Shown here piece after piece: positions 37,912-48,606 of a stretch of 64,000 nucleotides of DNA. The notes below the pieces were generated by a model that saw nothing but the letters and a program-made list of their open reading frames with translations, made no database searches and was not told where the DNA came from. The DNA is taken from contig NZ_CP071060.1 in assembly GCF_017161445.1 (NCBI RefSeq), forward strand, positions 2,542,001 to 2,606,000, in the 5' to 3' direction. Positions within the stretch are counted from its first letter, which is position 1. The number at the start of each line of letters is the position of its first letter. This stretch comes from Niveibacterium microcysteis. GTDB lineage: Bacteria > Pseudomonadota > Gammaproteobacteria > Burkholderiales > Rhodocyclaceae. The translations under genes were made by a program, and so were the position numbers.

Positions 37912-38796
37912 CTAGATTCCATCGACACCATAGACCCCGCCAATCGCAAGCACTTCGTCCTCACCCTGCAGACGCGCGGCCATCAGGCGCGCAAGGCAGA
38001 GCACGCGGGGTACAGGTACCTGGGTTCGGATCACGCTATCGCCGAACTCCTCGGCGCGTTCGCGCTGGAAGGTAAAGGAATTGACGTTATTGAGCAGCAC
38101 GAGCGACTGGCCGTCGTGCTCACCAAGAATCTCATGTGCTTCCCAGCGGTTGAGGCCGCGGAATAGCGTGAAATGGCTCGTATCCGGGAAGCGCCGTTTG
38201 AGTTCGTACTGGGTCCAGGTGTAGACGAGGTCCAACTGCGCCTCGAGCGCATTGGTGTTGTACAGCCCGGTTGCGCGCTGTTCCAGGTACAGGCGATAAG
38301 GTTCGCCCGAAAAATCTCGAATCGGCGCGCGATGATGACGCGGCAAAAGGCCGAAGCGGGACTCGACCCACGCCTTGAGTACAGCGCCCTCCACGCTGTC
38401 TGAGTTGAAGTGCCAGCCGCGGATCAGCTTCAGGTAATTGAGCCTGCCGCGCCGCTTCGATACGCCTTGCGAATAGCCTGCGTCTTCCAGCGCATCAAGC
38501 CTGAAACTCACGCTCATGTAGTCGTAGAAGCGCTGCAGGCGAACATCCTCTGAGGGTTCTGCATCGAGCAGCGCAAAGAAGTCGCGGTGCAACTCCAGCA
38601 CGCCGTCGAGCACCAGTGCAGAGGGATGCTGCTGATAGGTGTAGCTGCCCAGGATTACCGCAGGCAGATTGCAGCGGTTGATCGATAGGCGCGCCCATGG
38701 CGGCAGCGTCGGATTGTCGCAAGCCTTGTCGCCATCCCTACACAGTGCCGGCGCTTTGTCGCATGCCGCACTGCCACTCGTAGCACCGTCAACCAC
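37912..38796 (-). CDS. draT: Dinitrogenase reductase ADP-ribosyltransferase DraT
   Basis: A 294-residue enzyme that transfers ADP-ribose from NAD to a conserved arginine of NifH and so switches nitrogenase off when ammonium or darkness/energy loss is sensed. Family segments: RCNLPAVILGSYTYQQHPSA, RFYDYMSVSFRLDALEDAGY, VESRFGLLPRHHRAPIRDF, GLYNTNALEAQLDLVYTWTQ, TLFRGLNRWEAHEIL, VLLNNVNSFTFQRERAEEFG and the final IGGVYGV. I start it at GTG 38796, because AAGGAG (38807-38802) lies 5 bases before it; the open frame to 38853 would run into the nifH promoter. The partner DraG is not in the window. A divergent sigma-54 promoter lies at 38901-38915. Confidence 0.94.
   Translation of the reverse strand: MVDGATSGSAACDKAPALCRDGDKACDNPTLPPWARLSINRCNLPAVILGSYTYQQHPSALVLDGVLELHRDFFALLDAEPSEDVRLQRFYDYMSVSFRLDALEDAGYSQGVSKRRGRLNYLKLIRGWHFNSDSVEGAVLKAWVESRFGLLPRHHRAPIRDFSGEPYRLYLEQRATGLYNTNALEAQLDLVYTWTQYELKRRFPDTSHFTLFRGLNRWEAHEILGEHDGQSLVLLNNVNSFTFQRERAEEFGDSVIRTQVPVPRVLCLARLMAARLQGEDEVLAIGGVYGVDGI
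38727..38742. promoter_or_regulatory. NifA upstream activator site for nifH/draT
   Basis: TGT-CGCCATCCCT-ACA, an exact TGT-N10-ACA match. It lies 100 bases upstream of the nifH -24 element, inside the draT coding region, a usual distance for NifA. Confidence 0.7.
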
Positions 38797-38841
38797 GTTT
38801 TCTCCTTGTTTTTCAGAAGCTTGAAGCGATTTCGACGGGTC

Positions 38842-38856
38842 TGGCACGCGCATTGC
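38842..38856 (+). promoter_or_regulatory. Sigma-54 promoter of nifHDK
   Basis: TGGCACG-CGCA-TTGC matches the -24/-12 consensus at every conserved base; GG and GC are 10 bases apart. Predicted transcription start near 38868, 82 bases before the nifH ATG. Confidence 0.92.
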
Positions 38857-38886
38857 GATTTTGAGTGCGAGACGTCAGTGCGGTGA

Positions 38887-39831
<945 letters not shown>

Positions 39832-39865
39832 TTCAGCCACTTCACGATCCAGCGATTGAACCAGT

Positions 39866-39892
39866 GCGCCGTGTCCGGCTAGGGGCCGGCGC
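39866..39892 (+). other. Hairpin in the nifH-nifD gap
   Basis: GCGCCG (39866-39871) and CGGCGC (39887-39892) can pair, with further GC-rich pairing inside the loop. There is no T-tract, so it is more likely a processing or stability element than a terminator; it ends 12 bases before the nifD ATG and could affect its translation. Confidence 0.5.
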
Positions 39893-39904
39893 AGGGAGAA
39901 CGTA

Positions 39905-41380
39905 ATGACTGAACTGACCCGCGAAGCGGCCCAGGCCCTCATTGAAGAGGTGCTTGAGGTCTACCCCGAGAAGGCCAAGAAGGACCGCGCCAAACACTTG
40001 ATGGTGAACGACAAGACCATCGAGCAATCGAAGAAGTGCATCACGTCGAACCGCAAGTCGGTGCCAGGCGTGATGACCCAGCGCGGCTGCGCCTACGCTG
40101 GTTCGAAAGGTGTGGTGTGGGGCCCGATCAAGGACATCATCGACATCTCGCACGGCCCGGTGGGCTGTGGCGCCTACTCGCGCGGCGGCCGCCGCAACTA
40201 CTACGCCGGCACCTCGGGCGTGGATTCCTTCTGCGACATCAACTTCACCTCCGACTTTCAGGAGAAGGACATCGTCTTCGGCGGCGACAAGAAACTCGCC
40301 AAGCTGATCGATGAACTCGAGGGCCTCTTCCCGCTGTCGAAGGGCATCTCGGTGCAGTCCGAATGCCCGGTCGGCCTGATCGGTGACGACATCGAGGCGG
40401 TGTCGAAGAAGAAGGCGGCCGAGATCGGCAAGACGATCATCCCGGTGCGCTGCGAAGGCTTCCGCGGTGTATCGCAATCGCTGGGTCACCACATCGCGAA
40501 CGACGCGGTGCGCGACTGGATCATCTCTAACCGCGACGATCAGGCGTTCGAGAGCACGCCTTACGACGTTGCGATCCTGGGTGACTACAACATCGGTGGC
40601 GACGCGTGGGCATCGCGCATCCTGCTCGAAGAGATGGGCCTGCGGGTCGTCGCCCAGTGGTCGGGTGACGGCACCCTGGCGGAAATGGAAAACACGCCGA
40701 AGGTGAAGCTGAACCTGCTCCACTGCTACCGCTCGATGAACTACATCGCGCGGCACATGGAAGAGAAGTACGCGATCCCCTGGCTCGAGTACAACTTCTT
40801 CGGCCCGAGCAAGATCGCCGAGAGCCTGCGCGACATCGCCTCGCACTTCGACGACACGATCAAGGAAGGCGCCGAGCGCGTCATCGCCAAGTACACGCCG
40901 GCGATGAACGCGATCATCGCTAAGTACAAGCCGCGCCTGCAAGGCAAGAAGGTAATGCTTTACGTCGGCGGCCTGCGTCCGCGCCACACCATCGGTGCCT
41001 ATGAAGATCTGGGCATGGAGGTGATCGGCGCCGGTTACGAGTTCGCGCACAACGATGACTACGACCGCACGATGAAAGAGATGAAGGACGCCACCCTCAT
41101 CTACGACGACGTGACCGGCTACGAGTTCGAAGAGTTCGTCCGCAAGCTCAAGCCCGATCTGATCGGCTCCGGCATCAAGGAGAAGTACGCCTTCCACAAG
41201 ATGGGCGTGCCTTTCCGCCAGCTCCACTCGTGGGACTACTCCGGCCCCTATCACGGTTTCGATGGTTTCGCGGTCTTTGCCCGCGATATGGACATGACCG
41301 TGAATAACCCCTGCTGGGGAATGCTCAAGGCGCCTTGGCTCAAGGAAGAAACCAGCGCTGACGATCTCAAGGCCGCTTGA
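39905..41380 (+). CDS. nifD: Nitrogenase MoFe protein alpha subunit NifD
   Basis: A 491-residue subunit holding FeMo-co and sharing the P-cluster with NifK. P-cluster ligands are in [27 protein letters not shown] and [14 protein letters not shown]. FeMo-co Cys is in [11 protein letters not shown] and its His in [29 protein letters not shown] contains the His near the cofactor. ATG 39905 follows GGGAGAACGTA. It lies 73 bases after nifH in the same operon. Confidence 0.99.
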   Translation: MTELTREAAQALIEEVLEVYPEKAKKDRAKHLMVNDKTIEQSKKCITSNRKSVPGVMTQRGCAYAGSKGVVWGPIKDIIDISHGPVGCGAYSRGGRRNYYAGTSGVDSFCDINFTSDFQEKDIVFGGDKKLAKLIDELEGLFPLSKGISVQSECPVGLIGDDIEAVSKKKAAEIGKTIIPVRCEGFRGVSQSLGHHIANDAVRDWIISNRDDQAFESTPYDVAILGDYNIGGDAWASRILLEEMGLRVVAQWSGDGTLAEMENTPKVKLNLLHCYRSMNYIARHMEEKYAIPWLEYNFFGPSKIAESLRDIASHFDDTIKEGAERVIAKYTPAMNAIIAKYKPRLQGKKVMLYVGGLRPRHTIGAYEDLGMEVIGAGYEFAHNDDYDRTMKEMKDATLIYDDVTGYEFEEFVRKLKPDLIGSGIKEKYAFHKMGVPFRQLHSWDYSGPYHGFDGFAVFARDMDMTVNNPCWGMLKAPWLKEETSADDLKAA

Positions 41381-41382
41381 GC

Positions 41383-41450
41383 CTACGCGCTTGCCGTACT
41401 GCGGAATCCGGGGGGCTCCCCTGCCCCGGATTCCGGTCTGCAGCGCGTAG
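41383..41450 (+). other. Two-part stem structure between nifD and nifK
   Basis: An inner perfect 12-bp stem, CGGAATCCGGGG (41402-41413) with CCCCGGATTCCG (41424-41435), has a 10-base loop. It is enclosed by an outer perfect 8-bp stem, CTACGCGC (41383-41390) with GCGCGTAG (41443-41450). There is no T-run after it. In the nifDK transcript it would be very stable and could protect or process the RNA ends or limit read-through. Confidence 0.7.
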
Positions 41451-41556
41451 CCGCCCGCCCCAAGAAAAGTCCGTGTGAGCACGTGTGGCTACCGCCGCAC
41501 GGCCGATCAAGCTTCGCCCGCGTCCACAGCTAGTTGGCCGGGCAAGGAGATGCAAG

Positions 41557-43125
41557 ATGCAAACCGTCGAAGATACGAAACCGTGTTTCCCGCTCTTCAA
41601 CGAGCCGGAGTATCGCGAGCTCATCAAGAACAAGCGCGAGACCTTTGAAGAGACCGTCTCGAAAGAGAAGATCGCCGAGACCTTTGCCTGGACGACCACC
41701 CAGGAATACCAGGACCTCAATTTCAAGCGCGAAGCGCTGACGATCAACCCGGCCAAGGTCTGCCAGCCGCTCGGCGGCGCCCTGTGCGGCATGGGTTTCG
41801 AGAAGACCATGGTCTACATCCACGGCTCGCAAGGCTGCGTCGCTTACTTCCGCACCTACTTCAACCGTCACTTCAAAGAGCCGATTGCCTTCATCGCCGA
41901 CTCGATGACTGAAGACGCGGCGGTGTTCGGTGGCCAGAAGAATGTGCACGAAGGCCTGCAGAACGCGACCAAACTGTACGACGCGAAAATGATCGCGGTG
42001 TGCACCACCTGTATCGCGGAAGTCATCGGCGACGACCTCGGCGCCTTCATCGGCAACGCGCGCAAGGAAGGCCACGTCGAGAAGGACTTCCCGATCCCCT
42101 ACGCGAACACCCCCTCCTTCGTCGGATCGCACATCACCGGCTGGGACAACATGTTCGAGGGCATCGTCAGCTACTTCACGCAAGCGACGATGGACGGCAA
42201 GGTGGTTGGCAGCAACAAGAAGATCAACATCGTTCCGGGCTTCGAGACCTACCTGGGCAACTACCGCGTCATCAAGCGGATGCTCAAGGAGATGGACGTC
42301 GACTACACCTTCCTGTGCGATCCGGAAGAAGTGCTGGACACCCCGGCGAATGGCGAATACCAGATGTATGCCGGCGGCACGACGATCGACGAAGTGAAGG
42401 ACGCGCCGAACGCCATCACCACGCTGATGCTGCAACCGACTTCGCTCGAGAAGAGCAAGAAGTTCATCGAGTCGACCTGGAACCACGAGGTGCCGAAGCT
42501 CAACATCCCGATGGGTGTCGAGTGGACTGACGAGTTCCTGATGAAGGTGTCCGAAGTCACCGGCAAGCCGATCCCCGAATCGCTGCTCAAGGAGCGCGGT
42601 CGCCTGGTCGACATGATGACCGACTCGCACGCCTGGCTGCACGGCAAGAAGATGGCGCTGTTCGGCGACCCCGACTTCCTGCTGGGGCTCACCAAGGTGA
42701 TGCTGGAACTGGGCATCGAGCCGACCCACATCGTCTGCAACAACAGCAACAAGCGTTGGGAAAAGGCGATGAAGAAGCTGCTCGAATCCTCGCCCTACGG
42801 TGTGCACGCCAAGCTGTACCCGGGCTGCGACCTGTGGCACATGCGCAGCCTGTGCTTCACCGACAAGCCGGACTTCATCGTTGGCAGCACCTACGGCAAG
42901 ACGATCCAGCGCGACACGCTCTACAAGGGGCCGGAGTTCGAAGTGCCGCTGATCCGCCTGGGCTTTCCGATCTTCGATCGCCACCACCTGCACCGCATGA
43001 CCACGCTGGGCTACGAGGGCGGCATGTACCTCGTCACCACGCTGACCAATGCAGTACTGGAGCGGCTGGACGAGAAGACCAAGTTCATGAACGACACCGA
43101 CTACAACTTCGACATCGTTCGCTGA
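41557..43125 (+). CDS. nifK: Nitrogenase MoFe protein beta subunit NifK
   Basis: A 522-residue subunit that binds the P-cluster with NifD. Ligand regions are VCQPLGGALCGMGF, YIHGSQGCVAYFR and CTTCIAEVIGDD. It starts MQTVEDTKPCFPLFNEPEYR at 41557 with AAGGAG 8 bases upstream; the longer frame to 41485 covers the structured gap and is not used. It lies 176 bases after nifD, an unusually large gap that holds a strong stem structure. Confidence 0.99.
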   Translation: MQTVEDTKPCFPLFNEPEYRELIKNKRETFEETVSKEKIAETFAWTTTQEYQDLNFKREALTINPAKVCQPLGGALCGMGFEKTMVYIHGSQGCVAYFRTYFNRHFKEPIAFIADSMTEDAAVFGGQKNVHEGLQNATKLYDAKMIAVCTTCIAEVIGDDLGAFIGNARKEGHVEKDFPIPYANTPSFVGSHITGWDNMFEGIVSYFTQATMDGKVVGSNKKINIVPGFETYLGNYRVIKRMLKEMDVDYTFLCDPEEVLDTPANGEYQMYAGGTTIDEVKDAPNAITTLMLQPTSLEKSKKFIESTWNHEVPKLNIPMGVEWTDEFLMKVSEVTGKPIPESLLKERGRLVDMMTDSHAWLHGKKMALFGDPDFLLGLTKVMLELGIEPTHIVCNNSNKRWEKAMKKLLESSPYGVHAKLYPGCDLWHMRSLCFTDKPDFIVGSTYGKTIQRDTLYKGPEFEVPLIRLGFPIFDRHHLHRMTTLGYEGGMYLVTTLTNAVLERLDEKTKFMNDTDYNFDIVR

Positions 43126-43207
43126 ACCCAGCACAGCCGAGCACGGCGTGCCGATCGCGTTTTTGCTCCGCGACGGCACGCCGACTCGACGAACCCGGAG
43201 CCAAGAC

Positions 43208-43432
43208 ATGGCCAACATCATGGTACGCAAGGCCCCAGATGGTGGGTTGTCGTTCTACCTGCCCAAGCGCGACATCGAGGACCGAATCACCTCGATCGAA
43301 TTCGACACCCCTGAGAAGTGGGGTGGCGAAATCCGGCTCGGTAACGGGGGCGTCTACTTCATCGATCCGATCCCGGCCCCTGCACGGCTGCCCATCTCGG
43401 TGCGAGCCCGTCGGGTGGACGGCGTCGAATAG
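43208..43432 (+). CDS. nifT: Nitrogen fixation protein NifT
   Basis: A 74-residue NifT/FixU protein. Typical text is MANIMVRKAPDGGLSFYLPK, then DIEDRITSIEFD and EKWGGEIRLGNGGVYFIDP. It normally follows nifK, as here. Its role is unclear; loss often has little effect. Start ATG 43208; the frame extends to 43148 without family similarity. Confidence 0.93.
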   Translation: MANIMVRKAPDGGLSFYLPKRDIEDRITSIEFDTPEKWGGEIRLGNGGVYFIDPIPAPARLPISVRARRVDGVE

Positions 43433-43446
43433 CTAGGAGAACCATC

Positions 43447-43644
43447 ATGGCAATGAAAATCATCGTCGCCGAATGCAGCAGCTGTGGCGACTGCATCAAG
43501 GTCTGCCCGACCAACTCGATCTTCGACAAGGGCGGCATCGTCAAGATCAAAGCCGACACCTGTAACGAATGCGAAGACCACGACGAAGGCCCGCGCTGCC
43601 AGGCCACCTGTGCCTCGGGCGACGCTTGCATCGTCTACATGTGA
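43447..43644 (+). CDS. fdxN: Nif-linked 4Fe-4S ferredoxin (FdxN-like)
   Basis: A 65-residue 2[4Fe-4S]-type ferredoxin. The first cluster is CSSCGDCIKVCP; the second region is CNECEDHDEGPRCQATC with an insert, as in nif-associated ferredoxins. It is a likely electron donor to NifH or to cofactor synthesis. It begins 14 bases after nifT behind a TAGGAGAACC ribosome site. Confidence 0.88.
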   Translation: MAMKIIVAECSSCGDCIKVCPTNSIFDKGGIVKIKADTCNECEDHDEGPRCQATCASGDACIVYM

Positions 43645-43720
43645 CCCGCGGCGGCGGTGTCGTGCAGCAATGGCACAGCACCGCCGCAGTTGCCCTCGTC
43701 TCGGAAGTCCGGAGCTCGCC

Positions 43721-44422
43721 ATGAACACATCGATCACGCGTGAAGCCGCGCTGCGTATTGGCCTTGCCGCAAGGGCACTGGAAGTCAGCCCGCGCGAACT
43801 GACGCTGGCCCTTGCAGAGAAGCTCGATCTGCCGTTATCGGAAACGAAGCTCGCCGGTTGTTCGGTGGAGTTCTTGCGCGAGGCGATGGACGGAGACGGT
43901 GGCATCTGCGTCGCCGAAAAGGAAGATCTCAAGAAAGCAGTGCGACTGCTTTGGGGCGAGGGCGTGACGGGCAGCGAACTACCGCGGCCAGATGCCTATA
44001 CCGATGGCGACATGCCGCGCTCAGTTCGGCTTGCATGCGCCTCGAACAACGGTGAAATGCTGGATGGACATTTCGGTTCCTGCGAGCGCTTCCTCATCTA
44101 CCAGGTTTCAGCCGACGAATTGCGCCTGGTTGACGTGCGCTCAACGCTCGAAGCCGATCATGCCGAGGATAAGAACGTCGCCCGCTCAGCCCTCATCGCT
44201 GATTGCGATGTGCTCTACGTCCAATCGATCGGAGGCCCTGCGGCGGCCAAGGTGATCCGCGCCAACGTGCATCCGGTGAAGATCCCCCTGCCCGGCCCTG
44301 CACGCGACAGTGCGGTTCGCCTTCAAGCCTCCCTCGCGAGTCCGCCGCCATGGTTGGCCCGTGTGATGGGGGTCACCCCGCCATCGCTCGAACGCTTCGC
44401 CACAGCGGACGAAGACGCATGA
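43721..44422 (+). CDS. nifY: FeMo-cofactor carrier NifY (NafY-like)
   Basis: A 233-residue protein with two parts. Residues about 1-95 resemble the N-terminal helical domain of NafY (AALRIGLAARALEVSPRELT, KLAGCSVEFLREAM). Residues about 100-210 form the dinitrogenase iron-molybdenum cofactor-binding fold (RLACASNNGEMLDGHFGSCE, CDVLYVQSIGGPAAAKVIRA). It binds FeMo-co or apo-NifDK during maturation. Start ATG 43721; it overlaps the next gene by 4 bases. Confidence 0.86.
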   Translation: MNTSITREAALRIGLAARALEVSPRELTLALAEKLDLPLSETKLAGCSVEFLREAMDGDGGICVAEKEDLKKAVRLLWGEGVTGSELPRPDAYTDGDMPRSVRLACASNNGEMLDGHFGSCERFLIYQVSADELRLVDVRSTLEADHAEDKNVARSALIADCDVLYVQSIGGPAAAKVIRANVHPVKIPLPGPARDSAVRLQASLASPPPWLARVMGVTPPSLERFATADEDA

Positions 44423-44694
44423 TCACCGCGGACTTTCTCAAACAGGTGTGCGGCGCGCTGGCTCACGGCAAGGCACGCCAGGCGGGCGTAGATACCGCGT
44501 TACGCGAAGCCTTCCCTGGCATGCCGTTCACGCTTTGCAGCGACAACGACATTCCCTCCCGCCTGCAACCGCTCGCACGGGGCGAAGGGTTTGCGCTCTA
44601 CGGCATCAACACCGCGGGGCACTGCGCGGCACTGACCAGCAGTGCGGATACCGCCAGCGGCCTCGCGATTGCCCTGACCGACGATGAAGACTGA
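44419..44694 (+). CDS. Small unknown protein in the nifHDK operon
   Basis: A 91-residue protein starting MITADFLKQVCGALAHGKAR, with two or three Cys and no membrane segment. It contains MPFTLCSDNDIPSRLQPLAR and GFALYGINTAGHCAALTSS. Its start overlaps nifY (ATGA) and its end overlaps cowN by 11 bases, so it is tightly coupled to both. It may belong to the small nif-linked DUF6129 group; that identification is uncertain. Confidence 0.75.
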   Translation: MITADFLKQVCGALAHGKARQAGVDTALREAFPGMPFTLCSDNDIPSRLQPLARGEGFALYGINTAGHCAALTSSADTASGLAIALTDDED

Positions 44695-44998
44695 ACTGGC
44701 AAACACGCCTCAGGCCGACAGCCCGACACGCGACCGATACTGCAGCTTCGTCGGCCTCGACTGTAGCGGCCAAGCGCAGCGGCTCGTCGCCCTGCTGCGG
44801 CGTTACATCGATGATCCCGCCCGCACCAACGGATTCTGGCAATTGTTCGCTCGCAAGCTCGCTGCGGAAAGCGGCCCCAAGCATGACCCGCTGTTCCTGA
44901 TCCATGCGCACCTGAACATTCTGCGGGAGCAACTCGAGATGCATGACGACGAGACGGCGCTCGCCCTGCTCGACCAGATCGAAATCGAGTGTTGCTGA
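44684..44998 (+). CDS. cowN: CO-protective nitrogenase protein CowN
   Basis: A 104-residue protein of the CowN family, which lets nitrogenase work in the presence of carbon monoxide. The family core is RYCSFVGLDCSGQAQRLVAL, RRYIDDPARTNGFWQLFARK, LFLIHAHLNILREQLEMHDD and the C-terminal ALALLDQIEIECC. It follows the nifY unit in the nifHDK operon. Confidence 0.92.
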   Translation: MKTELANTPQADSPTRDRYCSFVGLDCSGQAQRLVALLRRYIDDPARTNGFWQLFARKLAAESGPKHDPLFLIHAHLNILREQLEMHDDETALALLDQIEIECC

Positions 44999-45014
44999 CG
45001 CACGATCGCGACCG

Positions 45015-45614
45015 ATGAATATCCTGATCGTTCTCGCCCATCCACGTTTGGGCAGCTTCAACCACGGCATCGCACAACGCATCGCGAGTGAGCTGGCCGC
45101 AGTGGGCCACACCGTTACGCTGCGCGACCTCTGCGCCGAGCGCTTCGACCCCAATTTCACCGAGGACGAGTTGCTGCGCGGCAACGTGGCGCCACCACTG
45201 ATTCGCGAGCACGCGGACGCCGTCCTCGCGGCCGACGGCATCGTCGTCGTACATCCAAACTGGTGGGGCCAGCCGCCGGCCATTCTGAAAGGCTGGCTCG
45301 ACCGCGTCCTCAGGCCGGGCGAGGCCTACCGCTTCGGTACCAACGACCGTGGCGAAGGCGTCGTTATCGGCCAACTCAAGGCCCGCGCCGCCTTGGTGGT
45401 CACGACCTCAAACACCCCCCGCGAAGCGGAACTCGAACGCTACGGCGATCCGCTCGACAACTTGTGGAAGCGCTGTGTTTGGGGTTTCTGCGGCATCGAC
45501 AAGGTCGAGCGCATCAACTTCGAACCGGTGATCGGCAGTTCAGATGAATGCCGCAGCGCATGGCTGACTCAGTGCGCGCGACAAGCGCTGGCGCTATTTC
45601 CAAGCGCCGAGTAA
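45015..45614 (+). CDS. Flavodoxin-fold NAD(P)H oxidoreductase
   Basis: A 199-residue protein of the NAD(P)H dehydrogenase (quinone)/KefF group. It opens MNILIVLAHPRLGSFNHGIA (FMN phosphate loop) and has VVVHPNWWGQPPAILKGWLD, GYxG-like RPGEAYRFG and VVTTSNTPREAE. It probably reduces quinones or other small oxidants with FMN. It begins 16 bases after cowN, so it seems part of the nif operon; its job there is not known. Confidence 0.85.
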   Translation: MNILIVLAHPRLGSFNHGIAQRIASELAAVGHTVTLRDLCAERFDPNFTEDELLRGNVAPPLIREHADAVLAADGIVVVHPNWWGQPPAILKGWLDRVLRPGEAYRFGTNDRGEGVVIGQLKARAALVVTTSNTPREAELERYGDPLDNLWKRCVWGFCGIDKVERINFEPVIGSSDECRSAWLTQCARQALALFPSAE

Positions 45615-45655
45615 GCCGCCCGAGCAAATCCTCAACACCCCTAACAAGGCCTGCC

Positions 45656-45925
45656 ATGTGTGATCCCAAGCCCGACCCCGCATCCTCATCACTTCACGAA
45701 ACCGTCTGCCGAATTACGCACGGTATCCCGTGCAAGGCAGCACATGGTCTAGGCGCAGCATTCAAGCGACTGATCGGGAAGCCCACCACGGAAAAGGCGT
45801 GTTGTGGCGGGCATGAGAAGTCAGCCACCCGTAACAACGCTGGATGCGGAGGACGCGGCGCCGGTGGCGAGCCGCGTGCCTGTGGATGCGGCGCGAAGAA
45901 CGGGCATGACACGGTGGGCGGCTAG
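45656..45925 (+). CDS. Small Cys/His-rich hypothetical protein
   Basis: An 89-residue protein with 8 Cys (2, 18, 26, 49, 50, 64, 76, 78) and 5 His. The second half is Gly-rich (CCGGHEKSATRNNAGCGGRG, ACGCGAKNGHD). The pattern suggests metal or Fe-S binding, but no family is recognised. It is 41 bases after the oxidoreductase on the same strand and ends the nifHDK-cowN unit; modC converges on it. The 68-base gap to modC has a short CCGCGA/TCGCGG hairpin only. Confidence 0.6.
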   Translation: MCDPKPDPASSSLHETVCRITHGIPCKAAHGLGAAFKRLIGKPTTEKACCGGHEKSATRNNAGCGGRGAGGEPRACGCGAKNGHDTVGG

Positions 45926-45993
45926 GCCGAGCCGCTTCGTTTCATGCAGTGCGGTCGCCAAGCCGCGAGGTCGCATCGCGGCCGGGCGGCCGC

Positions 45994-47085
45994 TCACTCA
46001 AGCAGTGCCACGGCCTTGATCTGGGCCCACACCGCGAGGCCTGGCGTTAGGCCTAACTGGCTGACAGCACGCCGGGTAAGCCTTGCGAACAGAGGAACGC
46101 CGGATGCGACGAGTCCGACGAGACACTGCGACGGATCGTCAGCCGGAACGATATCGCGAATAGTGCAGGCGAATCGGTTCTGGATGCTCGATGCGTTATC
46201 CCCGCTCAATGCGATGCTGACATCACGGGCGAGGATACGGACACGCACCGATCGACCCACGTTCAGCGGGCGTTGCGAAACCGCAATGTCGCCACCGGAA
46301 AAGCGCAGTTGAGTGAGATGCCAGTGCTCATCGTGGCCCACGACCTCTGCGCTGATCACAACCCCGGCCTCGTGCTCCCGCGCGAGCGGCAGATCGAGCC
46401 GCGACAGAGCTTCGTCCAGCGGCGCACTAGCCAGCACCTTGCCCTGTTCGAGCAGCACCAGATGGTCTGCCAGGCGCGCAGCCTCCTCGACCTGGTGCGT
46501 CACGTAGAGCAACGGGATCTCAAGCTCGTCGTGCAGCCGTTCGAGGTAGGGCAGGATCTCCTGCTTGCGCGCCGCGTCCAAGGCAGAGAGCGGTTCGTCC
46601 ATCAACAGCAGACGGGGTTGCGTAAGCAGGGCCCGCGCGATCGCGACGCGCTGCCGCTCGCCCCCGGACAACCGATCGGTGGCGCGGCCCAATAGATGCT
46701 CAATACCCAGCAAGGCGGCGACCTTCGGCAGTGTCAGCACGCCACCCGTCGCCGCGGCACGCTTGCTACCGTAGGCGAGGTTTCCGCGCACATCGAGATG
46801 CGGGAACAGGCTCGCTTCCTGGAATACGAAACCGATCGGACGACGCCAGGTCGGCAAGAAGTGAGACCGTTCTGTGTCTTGCCAGACTTCGCCATTGACC
46901 GACAGGTACGCGCTGGCCGCGCGCTCCAACCCTGCGACGCAGCGCAACAGCGTGGTCTTCCCCGATCCGGAATGGCCAAACAGCACCGTTACGCCGCGCC
47001 CGGGCAGCGCGAGATCCGCTTCGAGTTCGAAACCGGGGTATCGATGCTGCAAGCGCAGGCGTATCCGCTGTTCGTCAGTGGCCAT
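45994..47085 (-). CDS. modC: Molybdate ABC transporter ATPase ModC
   Basis: A 363-residue ATPase that powers molybdate uptake. Walker A is GHSGSGKTT, the signature is LSGGERQRVAIARALL, Walker B is RLLLMDEPLSALD, and the switch His is in LYVTHQ. A Mop/TOBE molybdate-binding domain occupies about residues 290-363. Start ATG 47085, one base after the modB stop. Supplies Mo for FeMo-co with nifQ upstream. Confidence 0.95.
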   Translation of the reverse strand: MATDEQRIRLRLQHRYPGFELEADLALPGRGVTVLFGHSGSGKTTLLRCVAGLERAASAYLSVNGEVWQDTERSHFLPTWRRPIGFVFQEASLFPHLDVRGNLAYGSKRAAATGGVLTLPKVAALLGIEHLLGRATDRLSGGERQRVAIARALLTQPRLLLMDEPLSALDAARKQEILPYLERLHDELEIPLLYVTHQVEEAARLADHLVLLEQGKVLASAPLDEALSRLDLPLAREHEAGVVISAEVVGHDEHWHLTQLRFSGGDIAVSQRPLNVGRSVRVRILARDVSIALSGDNASSIQNRFACTIRDIVPADDPSQCLVGLVASGVPLFARLTRRAVSQLGLTPGLAVWAQIKAVALLE

Positions 47086-47086
47086 A

Positions 47087-48582
<1,496 letters not shown>

Positions 48583-48606
48583 TCATAGCGAAGACCGCGG
48601 AAAGGA

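Noticed and set aside
18547-38000. Integrative element attachment sites
   Set aside because: No integrase gene and no repeat of the tRNA-Leu 3' end was seen by eye, so no element boundaries can be called.
38797-38853. Longer draT start at 38853
   Set aside because: It would have no ribosome site and would place the coding start inside the nifH sigma-54 promoter; GTG 38796 has a perfect AAGGAG.
39842-41482. 546-codon open frame on the minus strand
   Set aside because: Antisense shadow of nifD; low-complexity Val/Arg/Asp/His translation without any domain.
41530-43230. 566-codon open frame on the minus strand
   Set aside because: Antisense shadow of nifK for the same reason.
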